From positions 372,001 through 436,000 of the forward strand of contig NZ_QOWE01000001.1 in assembly GCF_003334855.1 (NCBI RefSeq): DNA of 64,000 bases, in the 5' to 3' direction. Origin of the DNA: Larkinella punicea (GTDB lineage: Bacteria; Bacteroidota; Bacteroidia; Cytophagales; Spirosomataceae). The notes beneath the pieces are model-generated. The model did no database searches, was not told the DNA's origin, and was given only the letters and a program-made list of their open reading frames with translations. Shown here one piece after another: positions 9,528 to 16,338 of the stretch; within the stretch, counting starts at the first letter, position 1; every line of letters starts with the position of its first letter. A program made the position numbers and the translations under genes.

Positions 9528-10532
9528 TTAGTTGTCCATTAACTGGACATGATTGCCCTGCCGGACCACATTAATATCCAGCAATTCCGAGATGGATTGC
9601 AACAATTGATCGACATTGTCGGCCCGAAATGACCCCATCAGCACCCGTCCGGCCAGTTTCTGATCCTTGATATCGACCTGTAAACCGTAGTTTTCTTCGA
9701 GGAGATAGGCCACTTCCTGCAAAGGCGTTTCCTCAAAAACGAACCGTTTTTCGCCCCAGGCCGGATGCAACTGGGTTTGCTTCATCGTTTTCAGGGCAAT
9801 GTGGTTCTGTGGGTCGAGCGTCACCAGTTCGCCGGGTTTCATCAGCACCTGCTTCACGGTTTGCCCGGTTTGCACCTGCACCTGAACTTTCCCTTTGTTC
9901 AAGGTTACTTTGGCTCCGCGTTTTCGGGCAAAAACGCTGAATTCCGTTCCCAGCACCACCACTTCGAAATTCTTGACGGTTTTGACAACAAACTTCTGAT
10001 CGTCGGCGGTGTGGTTAACCGAAAAATTGGCTTCGCCGGTGAGCAGCACTTCGCGGATGCGCGTCCCAAATCCCCAGCGGGGTACGCGCAACGTCGAATT
10101 CGCATTCAGGAGCACGGCACTTCCGTCGGCCAGTTGCAGCGAACGGGTTTCGCCAAATCCCGTTTCGTAAGTTTGATACCAGATCGAATTGCGGAACAAA
10201 AAAGCACCGACGCTGACCAGCAGCAGAAAGGAAGCCGCCACCAGCCAGGGCCTGATCGACCAGCGGTTTTGCGCGGGCGCAACAACCGTTTCGGCGGTAT
10301 CGACGTCGTCGGTTTGCGGATTGTCTTTCAAAAAAGCCGTGTAACGCTGAAGCGCGCCGTCGGTTTGGGTCAAATACTGCGGATGCAAATTTTCCCACTC
10401 TTCCAGCCATTCGTAGTAGCGCTCTTCGTTTGCTTTTTCCTGAAGCCACTGCGCAATCAACTCCCGCTGCAGCGGAGACGTTTTCCGGGCGAAGTGATTA
10501 AATAGCAAACTTTTGTTGACTTCCGATTCCAT
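9528..10532 (-). CDS. FecR-family anti-sigma factor
   Basis: Inner-membrane anti-sigma regulator, 334 aa. The cytoplasmic N-terminus (1-93) would bind the ECF sigma factor. A single transmembrane helix covers about 94-113 (PWLVAASFLLLVSVGAFLF). The periplasmic FecR domain follows (GFGETRSLQLADGSAVLLNANS, about 124-145) and then a C-terminal STN-like DUF4974 domain with EETPLQEVAYLLEENYGL. Gene order sigma-fecR-susC matches the Bacteroidetes transport-induced signalling arrangement: the STN domain of loaded SusC triggers FecR and frees sigma. The 137-bp gap after the sigma gene contains a repeat element and a motif shared with the sigma promoter region (10558-10589). Confidence 0.92.
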   Translation of the reverse strand: MESEVNKSLLFNHFARKTSPLQRELIAQWLQEKANEERYYEWLEEWENLHPQYLTQTDGALQRYTAFLKDNPQTDDVDTAETVVAPAQNRWSIRPWLVAASFLLLVSVGAFLFRNSIWYQTYETGFGETRSLQLADGSAVLLNANSTLRVPRWGFGTRIREVLLTGEANFSVNHTADDQKFVVKTVKNFEVVVLGTEFSVFARKRGAKVTLNKGKVQVQVQTGQTVKQVLMKPGELVTLDPQNHIALKTMKQTQLHPAWGEKRFVFEETPLQEVAYLLEENYGLQVDIKDQKLAGRVLMGSFRADNVDQLLQSISELLDINVVRQGNHVQLMDN

Positions 10533-10557
10533 TTCCTGCTACCTGCTGTTTATTCAT

Positions 10558-10589
10558 AAGACAACTTTTCGGCAAAAGCACCTTAGTGG
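10558..10589 (-). promoter_or_regulatory. Candidate ECF sigma target promoter upstream of fecR
   Basis: On the minus strand this reads CTAAGGTGCTTTTGCC followed by GAAAAGTTGTCTT, about 25 bp before the fecR start. Nearly the same sequence lies upstream of the ECF sigma gene itself (11406-11434), differing at 3 positions over about 30. The AAGGTG and GTTGTC blocks are spaced like -35/-10 elements. The natural reading is an autoregulated promoter recognised by the sigma factor encoded here; that is inference. Confidence 0.6.
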
Positions 10590-10601
10590 TTCCAGGAATC
10601 T

Positions 10602-10677
10602 GCCCCTAAATCCCCTAAAGAGGACTTTTCAAATCCGGATTAGCCGCGTCCAAGTCTCCTTCAGGGGATTTAGGGGC
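10602..10677. repeat. CCCCTAAATCCCC palindromic element, copy 2
   Basis: Arms 10602-10627 and 10652-10677 match at 23 of 26 positions and enclose a 24-nt loop. Loop length equals copy 1, and ATCCGGA and CGCGTCC are conserved in the loop. The right arm overlaps the 3' end of the ECF sigma gene and supplies its stop codon (10670-10672). Confidence 0.85.
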
Positions 10678-11353
10678 TACACATCCACAGAGCCAGCAAA
10701 ATCAGCCAGTGCTCTTTCAATCCTTTCCGAATAATGCTCAGGGCCTTCACCATATGCACCTCGACGGTTTTGATCGAAAGGCCCAGTTCGGTTGCGATGG
10801 TTTGGTATTTTTTCCCTTCGAAACGGCTCAGCAGAAAGACTTTCCGGCATTGCGGAGGCATCGATTCAACCAGATCTTCGACCCGGTGAAAGACTTCTTC
10901 AAACTGAATAATCTGGTCGGGGCGCTGGCTGAACGCACTTTCCTGCGTATCGGCGGTTTCGAGGTCTTCCAGTTTTTTGAATTCCAGGCGGAGGTAATTA
11001 TAGGCTTCGTTGCGAACCGATCTAAACAGGTAATAGCGGTAGGAATCGGTAACAGATTCGTAGGCTTTTGTTTTCCAGAATTTACAAAAAACATCGCTAA
11101 CGAGGTCTTCTGCTGTCTCTTTTGAGTAGACAAAACGGACGGCATGGCTGCACAGCGCCTGGTGATACCGCCGAAAAAGCAGTTCGCATCCTTTTTGCGG
11201 ATTCTCGCTGAACGTCCGCCGAATAACCCATTCCGCATCCTGCCGAGCCGGTTTTTCATTCGCTGGCTCGATTTCCGGACCAGGGTCATTCCCGGGCGTG
11301 GTAATCGTCGGAACATGGAGGTCGGCAGAATCGAACCGTTGACGGGTTTGCAT
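10670..11353 (-). CDS. ECF RNA polymerase sigma factor (Bacteroidetes Sus-cluster type)
   Basis: Sigma-70 family extracytoplasmic-function factor, 227 aa, directing polymerase to the Sus operon. Region 2 runs about 52-115 (LLFRRYHQALCSHAVRF, ETAEDLVSDVFCKFWK, YYLFRSVRNEAYNYLR). Region 4 runs about 160-210 (MPPQCRKVFLLSRFEGKKYQTIATELGLSIKTVEVHMVKAL, with the helix-turn-helix). The ~45-residue N-terminal extension before region 2 is longer than usual and proline-rich, so a later start is possible, but 11353 is the only obvious ATG with the conserved motif upstream. The last codons and stop fall inside a dispersed palindromic repeat (10652-10677), so the native C-terminus may have been replaced. 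Confidence 0.93.
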   Translation of the reverse strand: MQTRQRFDSADLHVPTITTPGNDPGPEIEPANEKPARQDAEWVIRRTFSENPQKGCELLFRRYHQALCSHAVRFVYSKETAEDLVSDVFCKFWKTKAYESVTDSYRYYLFRSVRNEAYNYLRLEFKKLEDLETADTQESAFSQRPDQIIQFEEVFHRVEDLVESMPPQCRKVFLLSRFEGKKYQTIATELGLSIKTVEVHMVKALSIIRKGLKEHWLILLALWMCSP

Positions 11354-11405
11354 ACCTTTTGATTAAAACGAGCGGGTCTTTGAAAGAGACAATCCTTTAG
11401 TAAGA

Positions 11406-11438
11406 AAGACAACTTTTCACCAAAACCACCTTAGTTGG
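11406..11438 (-). promoter_or_regulatory. Candidate autoregulatory ECF promoter upstream of the sigma gene
   Basis: Minus strand: CTAAGGTGGTTTTGGT followed by GAAAAGTTGTCTT, about 53 bp before the sigma ATG. It matches the motif in front of fecR (10558-10589) almost exactly. The AAAACCA/TGGTTTT half-sites also form a small hairpin at 11422-11442. Confidence 0.6.
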
Positions 11439-11499
11439 TTTTAAAAAATTCTCAAATAAAGTCAAAAATTGTTGTGATTGTGATCAAACCCGCTGGGCT

Positions 11500-11830
11500 G
11501 GGCCGCTCCTCCGGAGCTTAGGGTCGTCATGGCAAGGCTTGTTTGCTATTAACAGGGAATCCCTCCGGGATTGAGGGTGCCGCTTGGTGTCGTGTTTGCA
11601 TTACCCCGGAGGGGCAGGGCAGTTAGGTTCTTAAATTAGAATCGACTCAAGCCAACCATTTTGCCCCCCAGCCCCCTAAAGGGGGAGCCTGGAGCGCGAG
11701 AAAACTCCCCCTTTAGGGGGCTAGGGGGCAAAAGCGGGGCAGAACGTAACAGCCCTGTCCGCAGGGGTTTTCTGTTAATAGCCGACGGATTTTAATAGAT
11801 ATCATCATGTTCCGGAGGAACGTACTACTT
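11500..11830. repeat. Cluster of short palindromes (REP-like) beside a transposase remnant
   Basis: Within this non-coding stretch I see GCTCCTCCGGAGC (about 11513), CCCTCCGGGATTGAGG (about 11561), CCCCGGAGGGG (about 11604) and GTTCCGGAGGAAC (about 11809). All are small perfect or near-perfect palindromes around a CCGGAG or CCGGG core. Short GC-rich palindromes of this kind near a RAYT-type transposase remnant are what REP sequences look like. The transposase is a fragment, so they would be fossils unless an intact RAYT exists elsewhere in the genome. Confidence 0.55.
11661..11731. repeat. CCCC-rich palindromic element, copy 3 (divergent subtype)
   Basis: Arms 11661-11687 (TTGCCCCCCAGCCCCCTAAA...) and 11705-11731 match as inverted repeats at 26 of 27 positions around a 17-nt loop. 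The arm pattern (two C-runs, CTAAA, then a G-run) resembles the CCCCTAAATCCCC elements, but the loop is shorter and unrelated. I treat it as a sister subtype. Confidence 0.8.
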
Positions 11831-11980
11831 TTTAACTCCGTCATCAATCCATTCAAACAGGTATTTCGTCTCAAACGGCACTTCAAATTTTTCCAGCAGT
11901 GTAAGGTATTCTTCCCGAAACGTGTGCTTCCGGTGATGTTCTTCCTGATTTAAAATATAGCGGACAACCGCACCGGAACG
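11825..11980 (-). pseudogene. C-terminal fragment of an IS200-like/RAYT (Y1) transposase
   Basis: About 50 codons ending at TAG 11825-11827, reading VVRYILNQEEHHRKHTF, REEYLTLLEKFEVPF and KYLFEWIDDGVKK. The NQEEHHRK-x-FREEY pattern is the C-terminal end of REP-associated tyrosine transposases of the Y1 family. The HUH motif and catalytic tyrosine region are absent. Upstream of about 11980 the frame runs into AAAACTG word repeats, so this is a truncated remnant. Its 3' end lies close to palindromes such as GTTCCGGAGGAAC. Confidence 0.75.
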
Positions 11981-11995
11981 ACGGCCCGGCGAAAA

Positions 11996-12058
11996 CTGAA
12001 AACTGAAAACCGTAAACCTACCGTAAATTGTAAATCTTTACTTTTACACGAACTCCTT
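11996..12058. repeat. Single arm of AAAACTG/CGTAAAC word repeats
   Basis: AAAACTG AAAACTG AAAACCGTAAACC followed by TACCGTAAATTGTAAATC forms a run of reiterated words with no matching inverted arm nearby. The 18-mer AAACTGAAAACCGTAAAC is identical to part of the metY-metX intergenic element (34355-34470). It truncates the transposase fragment on one side and abuts the ceramidase-like gene on the other. Confidence 0.6.
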
Positions 12059-12071
12059 AACCCCTTCCTCC

Positions 12072-13625
12072 GTGCGTAAATTTTTCATTGGTTTCCTGCT
12101 CTTTCTGGTTGCGGTCGTCGTGCTGGGTGCGGGCTACGGTTATTACAACAGCCGCGACCGGCATCCCGGCTATTCGCTCGACCTGACCATTTCGGCTCCT
12201 GCTCAGCCCCAGCCGCTCAAAGTTGGTTTTTCGGCGCTGAAAATCACCCCCTACCTCCCCGACCGCTGGACGGACAAAAACCAGGATGCGGCTTATAAAC
12301 CGGACGACGGCGACACCTTTACCGACGGCAACAACAACGGCGAATTCGATGCCTACTGGATGGCGGGATTCAGCCAGAAACGCGCGGCCAACGGCGTTCA
12401 CGACGATTTGTGGGCGCGGGCCATGGTGATCGACGATGGCAAAACCCGGCTGGCCATCGTGGCCGTCGACCTGCTCGGCTTCACGCACAAAAACGTCATC
12501 AATGTCCGGAAATCCATCCCGGCCAGCGCGGGCGTTACCTATTCCATCGTGTGCAGCACCCACACCCACGAAGCGCCGGATTTTCTGGGCATGTGGGGCG
12601 GCAGTGTTTTGAAAAGTGGCGTAAACAAAGCCTATGAACTATTTGTTGAGCAGCAGGTGACGCGGGCCATCGTGCAGGCCGTCGAAAAGCTGCGACCGGC
12701 GCGGCTGCGTTTTGCGCAGGACCTAACCGGTGCGGATTCGCTGTTGATGGATACCCGAAAACCGCTGGTGAAAGACGCCGGTTTGTATAGTATGCAGGTG
12801 CTGGATGCGGTGAAAGACAGCACCCTCGGAATGCTCGTCGTCTGGGGAAATCACCCCGAAACCTTGTGGAGCAAAAACACCCTGCTGACTTCCGATTTCC
12901 CGCATTATGTTCGGGCGTATCTGGAAAAAGGAATCTCGCAGGGCGATTCGGTGGTGCAGAAGGGGCTGGGCGGCACGGTGGTGTATGCGTCCGGCTGCGT
13001 AGGCGGATTGATGACAACCTCGCCGAAAGTGACCATTCAGGACCCGCTGACGGGTGAGCAGTTTAAGGAGCCGACATTCGAGAAAGCCGATGCGCAGGGA
13101 AAACACCTGGCGATGCTGATTTACAAGTCGTTGCAGCAGGACACTACGACAGCCCGACCGGCCGACATCCGGTTGAAAGCGCATACGATTGAAATCCCGC
13201 TCGACAACCAACTGTTCCGGCTGGCGGTCGGATTGGGCGTTCTGGATGCCGGTTTTAGCAGTTGGGGGAACTTCCGGAGCGAAATTGCGGCTTTCCGTTT
13301 AGGCGAAGCGTCGTTTCTGTGTGTTCCGGGGGAAATCTATCCCGAAATCGTCAACGGTGGGGTTGAAAATCCGGTGGGTGCCGACTTTCGTATCAAACCG
13401 ATCGAAACTCCTCCGCTAAGAAGTTTAATGCCGGGAAAATACAAGTTTGTGATCGGGCTGGCGAATGATGAACTGGGCTACATTATTCCGAAAAGTGAAT
13501 GGGATACGGAAGCTCCGCATATCTATAACCAGGAGAACAAACCGTATGGAGAAGTCAACTCCACCGGACCCGAAACCGCTCCCAAATTATACCGGGCCAT
13601 GGCTGAGTTATTGCGTGATTTATAG
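12072..13625 (+). CDS. Neutral/alkaline ceramidase N-terminal-domain-like hydrolase, membrane-anchored or exported
   Basis: Predicted amidohydrolase-like protein of 517 aa with an N-terminal hydrophobic segment (4-24), probably a signal anchor, putting the enzyme in the periplasm. The family core VGFSALKITPYLPDRW (51-66), GVHDDLWARAMVIDDG (108-123) and the metal-binding CSTHTHEAPD (161-170; His164, His166) match the neutral ceramidase N-terminal domain. An unusual acidic insert DDGDTFTDGNNNGEFD (78-93) looks like a calcium-binding loop. It starts with GTG at 12072; no ATG is suitably placed. It is shorter than animal or Pseudomonas ceramidases (~650-750 aa) and lacks the C-terminal domain, so lipid specificity is not assured. 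It stands alone upstream of a two-component system. Confidence 0.75.
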   Translation: MRKFFIGFLLFLVAVVVLGAGYGYYNSRDRHPGYSLDLTISAPAQPQPLKVGFSALKITPYLPDRWTDKNQDAAYKPDDGDTFTDGNNNGEFDAYWMAGFSQKRAANGVHDDLWARAMVIDDGKTRLAIVAVDLLGFTHKNVINVRKSIPASAGVTYSIVCSTHTHEAPDFLGMWGGSVLKSGVNKAYELFVEQQVTRAIVQAVEKLRPARLRFAQDLTGADSLLMDTRKPLVKDAGLYSMQVLDAVKDSTLGMLVVWGNHPETLWSKNTLLTSDFPHYVRAYLEKGISQGDSVVQKGLGGTVVYASGCVGGLMTTSPKVTIQDPLTGEQFKEPTFEKADAQGKHLAMLIYKSLQQDTTTARPADIRLKAHTIEIPLDNQLFRLAVGLGVLDAGFSSWGNFRSEIAAFRLGEASFLCVPGEIYPEIVNGGVENPVGADFRIKPIETPPLRSLMPGKYKFVIGLANDELGYIIPKSEWDTEAPHIYNQENKPYGEVNSTGPETAPKLYRAMAELLRDL

Positions 13626-13706
13626 CAAATAAAGAGTTAGTTTTTTATATTCCAGTGGATATTATTCTCCAACCTAAACGGTTCAACTCCTGTAACATTA
13701 ATTGGT

Positions 13707-14390
13707 ATGCGGATTTTACTTGTTGAAGATGAACAGGAAGTAGCTTCATTTATTAAAAGTGGATTGGAAGACTACGGCTTCGAAGCCGACGTAGCCGGCG
13801 ATGCTTTACAAGCTCAGGTGATGCTGGCCAACACCGACTACCCCACCATCATCCTGGATGTGAATCTTCCGGTGATCAACGGTTTCGAGTTGTGTAAACT
13901 CATCCGCAGCCGCTACGAAGACGTCTCGATTCTGATGCTGACCGCCCTGGGAAGTACGGAAAGCAAACTGAGCGGTTTTGACGCCGGGGCCGACGATTAC
14001 CTGATCAAACCGTTCGAATTTCGGGAACTGGTGGCCCGCTTGCGGGCTTTAAATCGTCGGCGCTCGGCCCATCCTTCCGAGGCCACGGTGCTGAAAATTG
14101 CGGATCTGGAACTGAACCAGCAGAGTAAAACCGTCAAACGCGGCACCCAGAAAATCATTCTGACCGCCCGCGAACTGGCACTGCTGGAGTTCTTTATGAA
14201 AAACCAGAACAAAGCCCTTTCCCGCAATGAGATTACCGAAAAAGTGTGGGATGTCAACTTCGATACCGGCACCAATGTGGTCGATGTGTATGTGAATTAC
14301 TTACGAAAAAAAATCGATAAGGATTTCTCCCCCAAATTGATCCATACCATCACTGGTATTGGCTACATCATGCAGGAATCTGAAGAATAA
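13707..14390 (+). CDS. OmpR/PhoB-family response regulator
   Basis: DNA-binding response regulator of 227 aa. The receiver domain (1-115) has acidic residues at 8-9, phospho-acceptor Asp51 (IILDVNLP), Thr79 and Lys101 (IKPFEF). A winged-helix trans_reg_C domain covers about 128-222 (ARELALLEFFMKNQNKALSR, VDVYVNYLRKKID). The histidine kinase gene starts 3 bp after its stop, so they form one operon. The regulator family binds direct repeats with about 11-bp period, and a six-unit 11-nt tandem repeat follows the kinase gene (15760-15825). That invites the idea that the downstream SulP transporter is a target (inference). Confidence 0.93.
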   Translation: MRILLVEDEQEVASFIKSGLEDYGFEADVAGDALQAQVMLANTDYPTIILDVNLPVINGFELCKLIRSRYEDVSILMLTALGSTESKLSGFDAGADDYLIKPFEFRELVARLRALNRRRSAHPSEATVLKIADLELNQQSKTVKRGTQKIILTARELALLEFFMKNQNKALSRNEITEKVWDVNFDTGTNVVDVYVNYLRKKIDKDFSPKLIHTITGIGYIMQESEE

Positions 14391-14393
14391 CAG

Positions 14394-15764
14394 ATGAAAA
14401 TAAGAGCGCGTATTTCGGTTACTTTCCTGATTATTGTCGCCACCAATCTGGTGCTTTTTTCGCTGGCGATCTATTTTATTTCTGAATATTTCCGGCAACG
14501 CGATTTCTATTACCGGCTGGCCGACAAAGCCCGCATTACCGCCCGTTTACTGATCGAAGAAGACGAAGTTGACCCGGCTATTCTTCGTTTAATTGAACGC
14601 AACAACCTGACGTCTTTGCCCGAAGAACACATCGTTATTTACGACCAACAGAATAAACAGATTTACGCCAGTGCCGACACCGCACACGGTATTGCGAGCC
14701 AACGCGACCTGCTCGACCGCGTTCGCAAACAGAAGCAACTCTACATGCGTCGCAAAACCCGGGAGATCGTCGGGTTGGCCTACACCTACCAGCAGCAGGA
14801 ATACGTGATCATTGCCACTGCCTACGACGAATCCGGACTGACGGAAATTGCTCACTTGCGGAATATCCTCGGTTTCGGACTGGTTTTCAGCCTTTCGCTG
14901 GTGGGTATTTCGGGCTGGATGTTTGCGGGTCGTTTTCTGCAACCGATTTCCAATGTGATCCGGCAGGTGGACCGCATCAGGGCGTCGAATCTGAACATGC
15001 GGGTGGATGCCAGCGATAACAGCGATGAGATTGCGCAACTGGCCAAAACCTTCAACTCGATGCTCGACCGGGTGCAGGAAGCGTTTGAGGTTCAGCGGAA
15101 TTTTGTGGCCAATGCCTCCCACGAACTCCGGACGCCCCTCACGATCATTACCGGCCAGATCGAAGTGACACTCATCAAGAAACGCACGGTTGAAGAACAC
15201 GAAGCCAAATGGGTGGCCGTTCTGGATGTGATCAAACGGTTGAACGTGCTGTCGAACAATTTGCTGGAACTGACGCAGGTGAGTCTCGACGATGCGCCCA
15301 TCAAATTCCATGAGGTGGCTCTGGACGAAGCCATCTATCAGGCTACCAAGATGTTAACGACCCGCCGACCGGATTATCAGGTTATTTTTTCCTTCGAAAG
15401 CGAAACCATACAGTCTTCTCTTACGGTTCAGGGTAGCCTGGCGTTGCTGATTTCAGCTTTCGTAAACCTGATGGAGAACGGGTGTAAATTTTCGGCCAAC
15501 AACCGGGTTGAAGTAATCCTGGGGGCGGATGAGCAGTGGGCCACCATCCAGTTCAAAGACGAGGGGATCGGAATTGACCCGGCCGACATCAAGCACATTT
15601 ACGAACCCTTTTTCCGGGCCGAGAACGCCAAACGAATCCTCGGCTATGGCATCGGCCTGCCGCTGACCTACCGCATCATTCAACTTCACCGTGGTCAAAT
15701 CTCAGTTGCGTCCAAAATCAACGAAGGCACAACCTTTACGTTGAAGCTACCCAAAACGTTCTAA
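14394..15764 (+). CDS. HAMP-domain sensor histidine kinase
   Basis: Membrane sensor kinase of 456 aa partnering the adjacent response regulator. Two transmembrane helices (about 8-29 and 156-178) flank a ~125-residue periplasmic sensor loop with no recognisable ligand domain. HAMP is about 180-232. The dimerisation/phosphoacceptor helix carries His243 (VANASHELRTPL). The ATPase domain has the N box near LMENGCKFSANN, G1 DEGIGIDPADI and G2 GYGIGLPLTYRI. Architecture resembles CusS/ArlS-type kinases, but the signal cannot be told. The stop codon lies within the first unit of an 11-nt tandem repeat. Confidence 0.93.
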   Translation: MKIRARISVTFLIIVATNLVLFSLAIYFISEYFRQRDFYYRLADKARITARLLIEEDEVDPAILRLIERNNLTSLPEEHIVIYDQQNKQIYASADTAHGIASQRDLLDRVRKQKQLYMRRKTREIVGLAYTYQQQEYVIIATAYDESGLTEIAHLRNILGFGLVFSLSLVGISGWMFAGRFLQPISNVIRQVDRIRASNLNMRVDASDNSDEIAQLAKTFNSMLDRVQEAFEVQRNFVANASHELRTPLTIITGQIEVTLIKKRTVEEHEAKWVAVLDVIKRLNVLSNNLLELTQVSLDDAPIKFHEVALDEAIYQATKMLTTRRPDYQVIFSFESETIQSSLTVQGSLALLISAFVNLMENGCKFSANNRVEVILGADEQWATIQFKDEGIGIDPADIKHIYEPFFRAENAKRILGYGIGLPLTYRIIQLHRGQISVASKINEGTTFTLKLPKTF

Positions 15765-15825
15765 TCGTTTCCTAATTGACTTCTAATCGACTTCTCATCG
15801 ACTTCTAATTACCCCTTAATTACCT
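15760..15825 (+). repeat. Six tandem 11-nt units between kinase gene and SulP promoter
   Basis: Units read TCTAATCGTTT, CCTAATTGACT, TCTAATCGACT, TCTCATCGACT, TCTAATTACCC and CTTAATTACCT, in exact 11-nt register. The first contains the kinase stop codon (TAA 15762-15764). A TAGATTTG promoter element follows at 15842. The helical-turn period fits an OmpR-type binding array. Alternatively it is a single arm of the word-repeat elements seen elsewhere. Confidence 0.75.
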
Positions 15826-15841
15826 GCTTTCCATACGGTTG

Positions 15842-15849
15842 TAGATTTG
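15842..15849 (+). promoter_or_regulatory. Bacteroidetes -7 element (TAnnTTTG) before the SulP operon
   Basis: TAGATTTG matches the TAnnTTTG -7 consensus; the -33 region is weak. The leader that follows contains a perfect 8-bp hairpin (ACCCATTG/CAATGGGT, 15910-15930) with a 5-nt loop. Confidence 0.5.
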
Positions 15850-16007
15850 TATCATCACAAGGAAAGGTATTTACAACGATAAAAAGAATCATGAGTCCAG
15901 TTCGGTTCGACCCATTGCCTGTCAATGGGTTGGCGCATTTAAAGGCCTGGGATTGAGCTTGTATCGTGGAAAACCGTCCGACTGAGTCACACAAACTATG
16001 GAGAGCT

Positions 16008-16277
16008 ATGATAGTCGATACGAACAACACCGAAAAAAAATCGAGTAAACTCGTTAACTGGGGAACGGTTTGGGGACTAATTTTTGCCACCATTGCCCTC
16101 GATTTATACATCAACTACCGCGAAAATAGCCAGGATAAGGAAATTTATCGCACGAAATACGAAGTCAAGGCATCGGAAGCGGACTCGCTGCGGGCCGTAA
16201 AAGTTGAGTTGGAAAAGCGGTTACTGGAGCTAAACCAGCGCGAAACCACCGCAATCGAGGTCAGTTCTGCCAACTGA
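16008..16277 (+). CDS. Small membrane protein with coiled-coil tail, unknown function
   Basis: I do not recognise this 89-aa protein. It has one predicted transmembrane helix (WGTVWGLIFATIALDLYI) and then a charged, heptad-like C-terminal half (ADSLRAVKVELEKRLLELNQRE), so probably a membrane-anchored coiled coil facing the cytoplasm or periplasm. ATG 16008 is preferred over GTG 15966 because GGAG precedes it by 5 nt. It lies 61 bp before the SulP transporter start on the same strand, so it may be co-expressed as a small partner of that transporter (inference from position only). Confidence 0.6.
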   Translation: MIVDTNNTEKKSSKLVNWGTVWGLIFATIALDLYINYRENSQDKEIYRTKYEVKASEADSLRAVKVELEKRLLELNQRETTAIEVSSAN

Positions 16278-16338
16278 CCGGATCGGTTTAACCGCGTTGC
16301 GATTATCCTATTGTGACTTCATCCAACCATTCATCATC

